Positions 23,529-34,655 are shown, counted from the first letter of the stretch. The stretch is DNA of 64,000 bases from Eledone cirrhosa (GCA_964016885.1 OZ024742.1:358870860-358934859); one strand, 5' to 3'. The notes: generated from the letters alone by a model not told the origin. Translations and numbers: made by a program.

Positions 23529-23833
23529 AGAACTTGGAATACCAGATCAAGTGGTCAGTTAAAAGACGTGTGGCACATCTCCCCAATGACAAAAACCACT
23601 GCAGATTATGCCTGGCCGAAGCGGCTGAGATCATTAAATTGAAATCAGCCATAAACTCAAGATCTGACATTATTATAAACTGCAGACATACCAGAATTAC
23701 CAACTTCTCTGCACAAACAGAGGTCGAGGACCAAACACTAACCCTGACCCAACATAGGGATAATCAACTTTGCTTTAACGCACCGTCCCTCATCCGAATA
23801 CATTTGTCTTCTATAACATGTAACCCATGGTAA
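23527..23833 (+). pseudogene. C-terminus of RT/GIY-YIG retroelement
   Basis: A frame opens straight out of the TA array: LEYQIKWSVKRRVAH, then HCRLCLAEAAEIIK and NSRSDIIINCRHTRI. This cysteine-rich tail (IKWS...CxLCLxE...NxRSDxxxxCRH) follows the GIY-YIG endonuclease in the PLE-like family with a YRDDG polymerase. The same tail is seen at 43.7-43.9 kb as FNLCLAEKFTIIS and NRRSDLFSLCLH. Everything upstream is missing, so this is a 5'-truncated copy. Family membership rests on remembered relatives; the pairing with 43.8 kb is seen directly. Confidence 0.65.
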
Positions 23834-24484
23834 GATCATATCTTGTAAATATCATGTTGCACCTTTCACCCCCACCAACATTACCAACAAACACATCGCC
23901 ATACATCCCTAGTCTCAATACTATTGTGTTCTATGTGTCTTCTCTGTCAGGTATTAACTTGTTATACATCGTAAAATCCGATCCTGTAAATATGATGTTG
24001 AACAAATCATCCCCACCACACCACCACCAAACACATCGCCATACTTACACCACCCCTCAGTCCAGTACCCCGTGTTCCCCGTTATCACAAACAACTACAC
24101 GACACCCATAACACACACAAAAATCAGCCACATATACATGCCAAACTGTCTACCTACAGCCAGCACCCCCACACCACCGCACACTTCAACCTACGATCGA
24201 CACCGCAACATTTTCACCACACCCACACCCACATACACTACGGGGAAATACATCCCTATGAAGTAATGCACCAATCAAAACAAACTTTACTGACCACCAT
24301 TGGAACTTCTGACTCTAGTATACATCATGTATTCATTCTTCCATTAACATCACAAGGGGTCTGACGAGTCGCGGATTACAGAGTCAGGTCAGATCGATAC
24401 AGATCGAACCTTGAGCTGGTCAGTGGCGCGTCACTAACCAATAAACGTAATGAAGGAGTAACCAATCGTCCTTGTTATCTTATT

Positions 24485-24488
<4 letters not shown>
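23834..24488 (+). repeat. Probable 3' region of the preceding retroelement
   Basis: C-rich, CA-rich sequence with a repeated block (ATCATATCTTGTAAATATCA and ATCCGATCCTGTAAATATGA). Its last part (GATCGATACAGATCGAACCT to CAATAAACGTAATGAAGG) is also seen in diverged form near 31.05 kb. No protein is recognised. Confidence 0.45.

Positions 24489-24530
<42 letters not shown>
24489..24530. repeat. (TA)n microsatellite
   Basis: A pure TA run at the left edge of the next element. Confidence 0.95.
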
Positions 24531-24534
<4 letters not shown>

Positions 24535-25592
24535 ATTATGAAGAGAGAAGAAACATTAGATATAATTAGTAATAAGATATATCATACCTAGCTGCTTCTA
24601 TAGTCCCTGACTACGTAGTTTCGTGGCATATTATGCCAAAACACTAGATCATAGAGATATAGAGTTTGTGTAAGGTTCTGCTGAACCTCACAAAAACTCT
24701 ATATCTCTATGATCTAGTGTTTTGGCATAATATGCCACGAAACTACGTAGTCGGGGACTATAGAAGCAGCTAGGTATGATATATCTTATTACTAATTATA
24801 TCTAATGTTTCTTCTCTCTTCATAATGTACTATATAGCTCTGATAATGAATCAGTCTAATCCATTCGGATTGGTTTGTCCCAGTTATTCATAGAGCAACA
24901 TCGGTTGAGGTTGGTACCACTAACTCATGGATATATGTGGATATATTCATGTGTATGTATGTATCCGCATGTATCTGTGTGTTTCTCTCTATATATTGTT
25001 TATAACTCCCTTTGGTCGAGTAACCTTTGAAGTGTAGTGACTGCTGGATAGCTACCATTACTCATACTTCTCGCCTCCTCAAACCACCTCTTCTACGGCT
25101 TTGATATAAATACCCACTCCGCCTCTGTGGTATTTTTTCAGGGTTATAAGGGGCTTAGCTCTATTTCTTGACCGCTGTATCACGTGATTGACTTTCCCTC
25201 CGCCTTTTCGAGATTCTATCTCGCGCATCACAGACGTGTTTTGAAACCCTTAATGAGGTATCCCCTTGATAAGTCGGCAGAACCTCACAAAAACTCTATA
25301 TCTCTATGATCTAGTGTTTTGTCATAATATGCCACGAAACTACGTAGTCGGGGACTATAGAAGCAGCTTAGGTATGATATATCTTATTACTAATTATATC
25401 TAATGTTTCTTCTCTCTTCATAATGTACTATATAGCTCTGATACTGAATCAGTCTAATCCATTCGGATTGGTTTGTCCCAGTTATTCATAGAGCAACATC
25501 GGTTGAGGTTGGTACCACTAACTCAGGGATATGTGTGGATATATTCATGTGTATGTATGTGTCCGCATGTATCTGTGTGTTTCTCTCTATAT

Positions 25593-25597
<5 letters not shown>
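24531..25597 (+). mobile_element. PLE-like mini-element with LTR-like direct repeats
   Basis: Order: inverted partial repeat (24531-24678), direct repeat 1 (24684-24999), 281-bp unique centre, direct repeat 2 (25281-25597), then (TA)n. The two direct repeats differ at about six positions. This mirrors the intact PLE at 47.9-51.5 kb (inverted partial copy, pseudo-LTR, interior, pseudo-LTR), but the interior encodes nothing. Each repeat contains GGCATAATATGCC then ACGAAACTACGTAGTC, which looks like stem II plus GAA and a palindromic stem III; no CUGANGA precedes it. Confidence 0.75.

Positions 25598-25672
<75 letters not shown>
25598..25672. repeat. (TA)n microsatellite
   Basis: A pure TA run. 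Confidence 0.95.
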
Positions 25673-25679
<7 letters not shown>

Positions 25680-25965
25680 AAAAAAATGGCGTGCTGCGTG
25701 GTTGCAAATGGGTTACATATGAATAAAATTAGTCCTTCATCAGTGATCTTCCAGCCTTCATTGGTATTTCATCGCTTTAAAGACCATATACCTCTGGTTG
25801 GTGCGAGCAACGGCTAAAGAAAGTCGCTGGGACACGTAAATAGGAGGAACGAGCGAGACAGTACACAAACAAAGATGGTAATGCGACGAAAAGTGAGGAA
25901 GAAGGAGTCAAGTCCCTGGAATCGAGGAACATAAGTTCTGTGAAATTGTGGACGAGAGATCTATA
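25673..25965 (-). repeat. Dispersed repeat, also at 45.3 kb
   Basis: GTGCGAGCAACGGCTAAAGA, ACACGTAAATA and CAAACAAAGATGGT recur in order at 45.38-45.55 kb. The left block (GTGGTTGCAAATGGGTTACA) recurs near 63.86 kb. No coding signal. Confidence 0.65.
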
Positions 25966-26082
25966 TATATAACAAAGGAAATGTGGTAAGGAACCAGATG
26001 GACCATAACGCACCAGAGTACTCAATAGTCCAGAAATAGCCGTCGAAACGGTTTGAGCTCTGCCGTCGTGGTCATACTTTTT

Positions 26083-26083
<1 letters not shown>
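25966..26083 (+). repeat. Single copy of the 57.1-kb fold-back repeat
   Basis: GACCATAACGCACCAGAGTA and GCCGTCGAAACGG then CTGCCGTCG match 57049-57222; here it is not inverted. Confidence 0.7.

Positions 26084-26163
<80 letters not shown>
26083..26163. repeat. (TA)n microsatellite
   Basis: About 80 bp of TA. Confidence 0.95.
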
Positions 26164-26168
<5 letters not shown>

Positions 26169-26308
26169 TAGTGAAAGAGTGAAAAATAGCATGGTTTTTT
26201 GCTGTACAAAAAGGGTTTATTTACAAACAACGCCGTACGTTAAAACTATCCATAGTACAGTGTACTCAGAACCTCTAACTAGATTACCTAAAACGATAAC
26301 TTGGTATC

Positions 26309-26309
<1 letters not shown>

Positions 26310-26363
<54 letters not shown>
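26310..26363. repeat. (TA)n microsatellite
   Basis: A pure TA run cutting off the 5' part of the next PLE fragment. Confidence 0.95.
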
Positions 26364-26371
<8 letters not shown>

Positions 26372-26392
26372 TATATATGTGTGTCTGTGTGT

Positions 26393-27299
26393 ATTTACAA
26401 ATAAAAGGAACGGCCATGAGCACCAAAGTGGCCCCAGCATATACAACACTCGTTATGGGTCACCTAGAGGCAAAATTATATTCCCAACTGCAAGAAACAT
26501 TCCCTTTAACATGGCAAGACGCATTTGAACCATGGTAACACACCCCACACTACAGGAAAAAGATTATATGAACTAAAGGAGTTCCTTAAAAGACAAGAAT
26601 ATCCAGTGACCCTCATCAATACGGCCATCTCCAAGGCCCAGAACATCCCAGTGACAACACTGAGAAAAACAAACCAACAAAATAAAATAGAAAAACAGTT
26701 ATCCCTTTTGTCATCACTCACAATCCAAGGATTTTCAACATTGTGAAAGCCGCTAAACTATATATCCCGATTCTCCAGCAGTCTCCTAAAATGAATGCAC
26801 TCATAAAAGACTCACAAATAATATATAGTAGACGCCAAGCACCCAACCTATAAAAAACTTCTTACCAAGGCAGAATATACGTCCTTTAATGAAACAATGC
26901 AAGTTAAGAAATGCGGGGACCCTCGATGCGGAACTTCTGAACACATTGAAGAGGGTGGGCAAATCCCCTTTAAAAACCATGAGATTTTCAAAGTTAATGC
27001 AAATATGGATTGCAAAACAAAAAAACATAATTTACTGACCAACCTGTCCACAATGTAAAGAATACTTCATTGGTGAAACTGGAACGGGTCTACATGACAG
27101 AGTTCGTCTACATAAACAACAAATTAGAGACCCCTCTGTCAGAAACACAACGTTTAGTGAACACTTTGCAACACGCGGAAAGAGAAAATTCACAATTTTG
27201 CACTTTTCTAAGATATGGTCGAACAACGAACATTTCCGGAAATTTAAAGAAGAATTCTTCATTAGAAAGTACAAACCGCTACTGAACACAAAAGAATGA
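26393..27299 (+). pseudogene. Penelope-like element, RT and GIY-YIG remnants
   Basis: PLEs encode a reverse transcriptase joined to a GIY-YIG endonuclease. Here the frame opens with polymerase motif B ([19 protein letters not shown]), breaks off after [13 protein letters not shown], and resumes in another frame with RLYELKEFLKRQEYPVTLI. The catalytic YLDD block between them is deleted. Later frames give HPTYKKLLTKAEY, KKCGDPRCGTSEHIEEGGQ and the endonuclease stretch CPQCKEYFIGETGTGLHDRV. It closes with FKEEFFIRKYKPLLN-like sequence before 27299. At least three frameshifts and several stops are present. The set matches Neptune/Penelope-type elements and differs in sequence from the PLE at 48.5-51.1 kb. 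Confidence 0.85.
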
Positions 27300-27462
27300 T
27301 ATTCCATCTTCAAATAACGGGATTCTCCCCACTTTCTCTTTTCTTCAAAAAAATCGCATATTGAAAAAAGAAAAATCTCCAAATAGAAGTGCATGACACC
27401 CGCACCTTCGATCTACCAAATCATAATATTATAACATTAAATCAAATTGTTTAGAACTACAA

Positions 27463-27662
27463 GTGGAGTGTGTGTGTGTGTGAGAGAGAGAGTGTGTGTG
27501 TGAGAGAAAAAGAGAATGAGTGTGTATGTGAGAGAAAAAGAGAATGTGTGTGTGTGGAAGAGAAAGTGTGTGTGTGTGTGTGCGTATGTGAGAGAGATAG
27601 AGAGTGTGTATGTGAGAGAGAGCGTGTGTGTGAGAGAGAGAGTGTATGTGTGTGTGTTGGAG
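27463..27662. repeat. (GT)n/(GA)n mixed repeat
   Basis: Alternating GTGTGT and GAGAGA blocks; Cys/Val/Glu/Arg frames are artefacts. Confidence 0.95.
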
Positions 27663-28024
27663 AGGTTGCATCGAAAATTGTCTACTGCTTAATTGGGATG
27701 AAATGAGGTTTTTCCTTACATATTGTAATCTTATTCAAGCAGAATCAATGACCAGATAGAATATAGTTAAAATTAATAAATGGTTTAATGAATATACTGA
27801 CTTTATAAGGAAAAGATAATAAAGAAATATTCAATTAGAGACTGATTTCATGATAGCTTATGAAACATCATATAGTTAAGCAAAGCATATTATCACTGTA
27901 TGTGTTAGAAGTATTGAAAATTCAATATTCTATTAAAGAAAATAGAAAGAGCAACAGTGAAGAAATATCAGGTCATTAAGTATGAACTGTCCGATTTCGA
28001 ATTAAAAATAAATGCGTGAGAAAA
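27663..28024. other. Unassigned AT-rich sequence
   Basis: No repeat family, RNA or coding signal was recognised. Confidence 0.5.
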
Positions 28025-28043
28025 CGGTCATTTAATACATAAT

Positions 28044-28224
28044 TGTTTCTACTTTTGGCACAAGGCCAGCAATTACCCAGTGCATTACTGGTACTTTATT
28101 CTATCGACCCCGTAAGGATGAAAGGCAAAGTCAACCTCGGCGGGATTTGAACTCAGATCGTAAAGGGACGTAACTATGCTGGAAAGCATGGCGTCCGACC
28201 CTCTACCGATACTGCCAATCCACC
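28044..28224 (-). mobile_element. SINE family A with clear target-site duplication
   Basis: A full-length copy flanked by identical 18-bp sequences, GGTCATTTAATACATAAT at 28026-28043 and 28225-28242. This is direct evidence of retroposition by target-primed insertion, and the best calibrated ends for the family. Confidence 0.92.
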
Positions 28225-28574
28225 GGTCATTTAATACATAATGACTTAATATTAGCTTACAACAATAGAAATATTTAAAGCACGTATTAGAATCTGAATA
28301 AAAACTCTTTGATATCTATAAGGACGGATGCCACTGGTGGTCAAGGATATTCAAGATAGTTGTCTAACTTTTTTTTTTCTTTGAAAATATACAATTTTAT
28401 GTTGAACTTTCTCTGTGAATCTTGTTATGTAACTAGAATTAAGGTGCGGTAAATGAAGATAGCAGACCAGGTCCGAACACATAAGGATCAAATACCAACT
28501 GTCACTGCATCAGTCTCTCCCCAGAGTTAATATATAAATTAAAGCTTTTCTCGGATGTACTTGATAAAATGACA

Positions 28575-28965
28575 AGTCAGTCAATCATATCGGTGGCCTC
28601 CCCACAGCCCCGGTGGACAGATTGGAGGAGGCATTTCCCCGGAGGACGGCAAGGGAGTTATCGTAATTCACTTAACCTTTATCTCTACAAAATACTTCAG
28701 TAATGCTGGTATATTCACTGCCCCCGTCTCTCTCGGTCTCCCCAGCTTCTCACTGTTTATAAGCAAATGGGGGCTCACGCGCTGGCCGTCCCACGGTCCC
28801 GGCGGACAGAATAGAGAAAGCGTTTCCCCGGGGCATGGTGAGGGAGACGCGTTGGAAGATCATTCCAGCTCGTGAGGCTCAGAGATCTGGGTATCCAATT
28901 CCATGCAGATGGTGGTGAGTAGGGAGATGGTCCTAGAGCCAGGGACACCAGAAATCTCCACTGAA
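28575..28965 (+). repeat. Dispersed repeat U, longest copy
   Basis: Contains two related halves (CCCCGGTGGACAGATTGGAG and TCCCGGCGGACAGAATAGAG), then TTCCAGCTCGTGAGGCTCAG and a CACCAGAAATCTCCACT end. Shorter copies lie at 12.2 and 34.8 kb. It is GC-richer than its surroundings. Class unknown. Confidence 0.65.
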
Positions 28966-29273
28966 TAAAAATGTAAACATAAAAATATAAATATGATAAG
29001 TATCTGCATACGTTACCTGTAGTTAGAATTTACGATTTATTTAAACATGAAATTATCATTATAGTGGCGACTCTGAATATTTAAACAAAGTTAAAATGTG
29101 ATAAGTGGTGTTTAAATTACTAATAGTCATTGTAGATATAATTAGCACGTGTGTTTATTCGTTTACGTATTCGTACAATTAGTCATGCGATGGTCATTTA
29201 GTGCCAGTATTATAGGATGGCTAGAATAAAACCTGGTTTCTTGGTGTAGAAATATATGTATTTAAACATCATA

Positions 29274-29758
29274 ATCTAAACTATAATAAAGGAAGGTCTG
29301 CGGGATTGCGTACGGTTTATTTATTTTTATCCCGTTTGTTAAATAAGTTGGATTACTTTGAATAAATAATGAATGTATATTACATAATGTATCGACTAAA
29401 TTTCGTGGCTGTTCATTAAATATATTTTGTTTATTTAAAGATTCACTTCTTTAAAATTTCTGAAATGTCAACACTTCCTGTGGCGATCGCTTAAATAAAC
29501 ATACTCATTTTCCGTCACTAATTTTCTCCTAATGCAGTTTATATATAATATCGTCTTTTTTAATGTATCATGGATTACTTTACTGATTACATAAGACAGT
29601 GTAACGCAGTCTTCGTTCAATTGCTGTGTATTATATATTGTCAATTACGATTTTATTTGATGTATCATATCTACATGTATATATATACCTGCGTATAATA
29701 TCAATATACACACTACACATGCTAGCAGAAAACCACCCGAGGCAGGTTTTTCTGCTAG
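29274..29758 (+). mobile_element. Non-autonomous Helitron-like element
   Basis: Starts TCTAAACTATAATAAAGG, similar to the 5.8-kb Helitron start, and ends with a hairpin GCAGAAAACC...GGTTTTTCTGC followed by CTAGT. It shares about 400 bp with 10.95-11.48 kb. No protein is encoded. Confidence 0.65.
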
Positions 29759-30161
29759 TATCATGTAATATCAAATGTATTTACATCTCATTTATTCTTC
29801 AGTCTCATACATTATTTACTATAGAACTTTAATCCGTACATTTTCCTGAGATTGTTATCATTCTTTCTCTATTCACAGTTTAACCACGAACTCCCTAGTC
29901 TTATCTTTTCAAAATATATTTCTTTCAGTCTCTCACTTCTCTCCAACCCCTGAATTAATCCACAATACCTACATAAAGGACACATCTTCTTTGCTTCTAT
30001 ATGTCACAGCCCCTCCCTTCAAAATAAATGTTTAACTATAGCACGTATTGAATTCTGTTTCATTTAATGTGTTAGAGTAATGTATAGAGTTTTATGTGGG
30101 CAAATGTCTAGCATTAACACCATACATACATCCACAGAAATACACACAACGACACACATAC

Positions 30162-30310
30162 ACTTAGACGGATCGGCGGCGGCGGCGGCGTCACTCGAAT
30201 CAAGGCTGTGTCGTCGTCGCATTCACCGCGAACTCTCTCTATTTTCGATGCTAATCGATCGACCTTGATGGTCGTTGGCGCAACCTGGCAAACGAGCGGC
30301 GAGCGAGACT
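30162..30310. other. Local GC-rich segment
   Basis: A (CGG)n-like stretch and a CpG-rich run (GTCGTCGTCGCATTCACCGC) stand out from the AT-rich surroundings. It contains no recognisable exon. It could be a decayed regulatory island or an unrecognised repeat. Confidence 0.35.
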
Positions 30311-30350
30311 TATATATAGTGAAATATACACACATACACTTATATATATA

Positions 30351-30854
<504 letters not shown>

Positions 30855-31130
30855 GTTTAAAGGATGGTAACCTTATGTTACTGTTGGTTCAGCGACCTGA
30901 CCACTGGATACGTAGGTGAGTCAGTTTAAGTCTAGTACAAGGTGTTATACATTTGGTGTTATATTATGGTCAGTTTCCTTCATAGGCAGTACGTGGATAT
31001 CTCCCATCATTAACGTCCCCAAGAGTCAGATCAACTATTGATTTTAGAGTCGGGCTCGATCGATACAGATGGAAGCCTGAGCAGATCAATCACGAAATCA
31101 CGAATCGTGCGTCACACCTGAATAAACATA

Positions 31131-31270
31131 ATAATTGTTTCTACCTTTGGCACAAGGCCAGCAATTATCACACTGTATTACTGGTACTTTATTTTATCGA
31201 CCCCGTAAGGATGAAAGGCAAAGTTAACCTCGGCGGAAATTGAAGTCAGACCATAAAGGGCCGTATAAAC
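31131..31270 (-). mobile_element. SINE family A, head truncated
   Basis: Tail, body and B box complement are present; similarity stops at AAAGGGCCGTA, so the head is missing. Confidence 0.8.
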
Positions 31271-31319
31271 TTAATAATGATACTCAGTTTCAAACTGATT
31301 CCATCCTGATATATATATA

Positions 31320-31492
31320 TGGCACAAGGCCACCAATATCCCCAGTGTATTACTGGTACTTTATTTTATCAACCCTGTAACGATGAAAGGCAAAGTTAAC
31401 CTCGGTGGGATTTGAACTCAGATCATAAAGTGTCGCAACTCTATGCCGCAAAGCATGACGTCCTATCCGCTACTGATACTGCCAATCCACCA
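31320..31492 (-). mobile_element. SINE family A, tail truncated
   Basis: Begins at GGCACAAGGCCACCAAT directly after TATATAT and runs to TACTGATACTGCCAATCCAC (complete head). Confidence 0.8.
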
Positions 31493-31503
31493 GTATTAAT
31501 ATT

Positions 31504-31750
31504 ATGGATTTGGCAGTATCGGTAGAGGGGCGGACACCATGCTTTGACGCATAGAGTTACGCTCTTTATGATCTGAGTTCAAATCCCACCGAGGTTAACT
31601 TTGCCTTTTGAGTTCAAATTAACTTTACCATTTTGAGTTCAAATCCTGCCGAGGTTAACTTTGCCTTTCATCCTTACGGGGTCGATAAAATAAAGTTCCA
31701 GTAATGTACTGGGAAATTGCTGGCCTTATGCCCAATGTAGAAACAATTAA
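31504..31750 (+). mobile_element. SINE family A with three B-box copies
   Basis: A full copy from GATTTGGCAGTATCGGTAG to CCAATGTAGAAACAATTAA. The segment around GAGTTCAAATCC is present three times (about 31577, 31610 and 31632), the middle one shortened. The previous SINE lies head to head with it. Confidence 0.85.
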
Positions 31751-31924
31751 TATTATTAATATTAAGAATATTGATAATATTCGATTCGTTTGCAACTATG
31801 CAAACAGCCTCTTAAGCCATGTCAGTAGAATGACCTCGTCACTTTTGCTCTTGTGTTGATATATAAACAGAACGAAAAACACTAATGTTTCTGGGTTATT
31901 ACCTTTCATCAGTAACGTAAATTG

Positions 31925-32105
31925 TTTAACTGTCAGCTGTCACAGTCGATCGACATTCGTCTAATCAAACTGAGGAAAAAACGTTTCCATTGGTCTTTCC
32001 AATTTCTAAAACTATCTATCGGTCGCAACTCCAGGTAGAAGGAGCAACGTGAAATAAAGTGTCTTGCCAAAGGACATAATGCATCACCCGATCGAGAGAA
32101 TATCT
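31925..32105 (-). mobile_element. SINE family B variant, fragment
   Basis: On the minus strand it reads GACATAATGCATCACC-complement, TTTATTTCACGTTGCTCC and GGAAAGACCAATGGAAACG. It matches the body of the 37.5-kb copy; the tRNA head is missing. Confidence 0.65.
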
Positions 32106-32147
32106 AGAATGTTCACAGGAGTACATCATGGCAGTACATTGAAGACA

Positions 32148-32149
<2 letters not shown>

Positions 32150-32204
<55 letters not shown>
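32150..32204. repeat. (TA)n microsatellite
   Basis: A pure TA run at the left of the next fold-back. Confidence 0.95.
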
Positions 32205-32207
<3 letters not shown>

Positions 32208-32214
32208 TATATAT

Positions 32215-32520
32215 CACAGAAAAACGGAGAATCAGTGTTGCGACGAATGGAATTTATTGGACATATTACAATCGTTTCTCTGGCGACCAGCTCGAGGCAC
32301 GTTCGATGTGATGATCGAACCTAACTCTGAAAATCGCAAGGTCCTCATATACGTCTTGATTCTACGAAGCAGATTTTCCTATCGTAGAATCTGAGGACCT
32401 TGCGATTTTCAGAGTCAGGCTCAATCATCACATCGACCGTGCCTCGAGCTGGTCGCCAGAGAAACTATTGTAATATGTCCAATAAATTCCATTCGTCGCA
32501 ACACTGATTCTCTTTTTTTT
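32215..32520. mobile_element. Fold-back repeat nested in repeat k
   Basis: Arms of about 150 bp (32219-32368 and 32376-32517) share GCGACGAATGGAATTTATTG and AAAATCGCAAGGTCCTC, inverted. CTGAGGA occurs in the right arm without a GAAA partner. No protein. Confidence 0.85.
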
Positions 32521-32896
32521 GTGATATCATACTCTGCTCTATGAGGGCATCGAGTGCTCATACGGCCTACCGCATACGGACACTTTAATCATCCAACACC
32601 AATTATATATATATATATATTATTTGCAACAACACAGCTCGCCATTTTTTATTCATATTTGCTCCCCCTCTGCTGTGACATGTCTTTTTCTCTTCCCTTG
32701 CTGCTATCCTCTTTCACTCCCCCTTCTCTCTCCCCTTCTCCCTCTTACTTTCACTCACCACATCTGCTAATCACCCTCTCTCGGCTAGGCTCTTCCTCGC
32801 AGTCTGCTAATATGCAAATCAGGCCGATCAGTCACTGTGTATTTTTGAAAATAGCATATATTTTCACTAGCTCTGACAGTTTGGCAGGTAGACAGT

Positions 32897-32945
32897 GAGC
32901 TGTACTGATGAAGGGTGTTCCCAGAAACATTAGTGTCTGCAGTTC
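32897..32945 (+). ncRNA. Hammerhead ribozyme candidate k1
   Basis: Stem I GAGCTGTA (32897-32904) pairs with TGCAGTTC (32938-32945) over 8 bp with two G-U pairs. CTGATGA (32905-32911); stem II GGG/CCC with loop TGTT and an A-A mismatch at its base; GAAAC (32924-32928); loop ATTAGT; GTC with cleavage after C32937. All catalytic core bases fit the consensus. Confidence 0.7.
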
Positions 32946-33056
32946 TGTGCGCATGTCAACACAAGAGCAATAATGAAGTGTTCATTCTACTGACATGGCT
33001 ATAAAATTGAGGCTTGTTTGCAAAATTGCAAACTAATCGAATATTATCAATATTCC

Positions 33057-33632
33057 AAAAAACTGAGGATGTCTGTGTGTGTGAGTTTGAATCCCTAAAA
33101 CTAGAGAAGCACCCAACCGACTGTTTTCAAACTTTACACATGTAATACTTATGTGTCAGGGAGTTTTCTGAACAAAACAAATTACAAATGTTCAATGCCC
33201 TAGGGACCGCATTAAGCGATTTAGCGGTCTCTCTCTAAAATTCTTAGTATTTCTCTTTTTAGAGAGATACATACATATAACGTCGCGCCCTTATAATATC
33301 AGTCTGTATGTCTGGCTGTCTGCATTACGTCACTTGCTACAATTCGCTCTGCGTCCAGAACGAGCCCTTATAATATATGTCTGTATGTCTGGCTGTCTGC
33401 TGCCTCCGGTTATTCTGCCACCCTTCCTCAAGACATATCTCACACTCATTCCCCAAACAGTTGGTTAGTGCACACAACTTCTTCCTCGCGTTTTAAGCCA
33501 CAGTGTTGCTTACCTTCGTACCAGCAGACCCTTACTTATTTGCCAGCCGTGGTTGTGGCAATACTAAGCTTAGCTAAGGCGGTTATATATTTCACAATAC
33601 CTTATCCCGTGCAACGCCGGGTACCACTGCTA

Positions 33633-33633
<1 letters not shown>
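33057..33633 (+). mobile_element. Helitron, non-autonomous
   Basis: The 3' end is the hairpin CCCGTGCAACGCCGGG followed by ACCACTGCTAG, nearly identical to the 5.8-kb Helitron. Near the start CTGAGGATGTCTGTGTGTGT corresponds to GCGAGGATGTGTGTGTGT there. An internal block (CCTTATAATATATGTCTGTA, TGTCTGGCTGTCTGC) is present twice at 33.29 and 33.37 kb. No helicase was seen. Confidence 0.75.
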
Positions 33634-33676
<43 letters not shown>

Positions 33677-33784
33677 TTATTAAAATAACAGATTAAAGTT
33701 TAAATAAATATTTGCTCTACGGTTCTTATATATTTGATATATATTTATCCTTATCGAGCCCTCTTTGGATTATATATATAGATG

Positions 33785-33851
<67 letters not shown>

Positions 33852-33890
33852 TATGTTATATATATATATATATTTATATATCATCGTCAC
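33634..33890. repeat. (TA)n-rich region
   Basis: Two long TA runs (33634-33671 and 33786-33846) with AT-rich spacer; it borders the LINE 3' end. Confidence 0.9.
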
Positions 33891-33895
33891 CATCA

Positions 33896-34207
33896 TCATC
33901 AGGTCGAGCTAGCTCAGCTTTCTACGACACGTTTCCTCCATCCATCTCTGTCTCTCATAGAGTTTGCCACTTCTTCCGCAGTGCATCCAGTATCGTCCTC
34001 AAGTTGCTTGACATATGTCTTCTTGGGACGACCAGCATTTCTTGCTCCATGAGATGGACTCCATAACAATACATCACCTTCTATTTCTTCGTTGCTGCGC
34101 CAACAGTGGCCAGCAAATCTGAGTCTCTGTCCACGTATTGACCTGCTGATAGGTGGTATATTGCCATATAGATCCTTATTTGTTGGGTGTTCCCTCCAAG
34201 ACACGTT
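33896..34207 (-). pseudogene. LINE 3' part of a 5'-inverted insertion
   Basis: From 34207 downward the frame reads NVSWREHPTNKDLYGNIPP, RGQRLRFAGHCWRS and GRPKKTYVKQLEDDTGC, and ends RDGWRKRVVES with a stop. It is the C-terminal segment of a non-LTR polyprotein. The 3' tail (CATCATCATC on the plus strand) borders (TA)n. The expected upstream part is on the opposite strand immediately to the right. Confidence 0.85.
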
Positions 34208-34571
34208 TAAAGCAGACTCTATCTCAACGCAAGCAAAACAGAATATATTTGCCTAAACCAAGACTTCTAAGTTGATATGCGAAGTCTAAACGGCGATATA
34301 ATCAAGCAAGTTGACGACTTCAAAAACCTGGGTAGCTATATCGCCTCCACAGAACATGATGTTAACATCAGACTGGGAAAAACCTGGGGAGCATTGAATG
34401 CAATGGAAAGAATATGGAAATCAAACCTGCCGGCCAAACTGAAAAGGAATTCCTTCAGAGCTGCTGTGGAATCTGTGCTTGTTTATGGCTCTATCACGTG
34501 GACGCTAACGTCGAAACTGGAGAAAAATCTAGACGGGGCATACACACGTATGCTCCGTGCTGCTTTAAATA

Positions 34572-34576
<5 letters not shown>
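34208..34576 (+). pseudogene. LINE 5' part, inverted
   Basis: The plus-strand frame starts at the junction with LNASKTEYICLNQ, then (after a TAA) [35 protein letters not shown] and DGAYTRMLRAALNI, where it meets (TA)n. This is the segment that precedes NVSWREHP in related LINEs. So the two halves are joined head to head at 34207/34208: a 5' inversion as expected from twin priming. Confidence 0.85.
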
Positions 34577-34633
<57 letters not shown>

Positions 34634-34655
34634 AGAGAGAGAGAGAAAAATCAGG
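34575..34655. repeat. (TA)n(GA)n compound repeat
   Basis: TA run followed by GA; it is the outer border of the inverted LINE half. Confidence 0.95.

Larger units (their letters stand above)
31780..33056. mobile_element. Fold-back repeat k, interrupted by insertions
   Basis: The left arm (31783-31915) and right arm (32925-33056) correspond to the arms of the compact copy at 53.95-54.36 kb, e.g. CATGTCAGTAGAATGA inverted against TCATTCTACTGACATG-type sequence. The loop part (32805-32925) is intact. About 0.9 kb of foreign DNA, including a SINE, a (TA)n run and another fold-back, lies at about 31920-32804. Confidence 0.75.

Noticed and set aside
24684..25345. GGCATAATATGCC, ACGAAACTACGTAGTC resembling stem II and stem III of a hammerhead
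   Set aside because: The upstream strand reads CTAGTGTTT instead of CUGANGA in all copies; mentioned only as a partial match.
24684..25597. LTR retrotransposon or solo LTR pair
   Set aside because: No primer-binding site or polypurine tract was recognised, and the attached inverted partial copy fits a PLE plan better.
25725..25760. CTGATGAAGGAC on the minus strand (also near 45.34 kb)
   Set aside because: No GAAA or second stem II strand follows before unrelated sequence.
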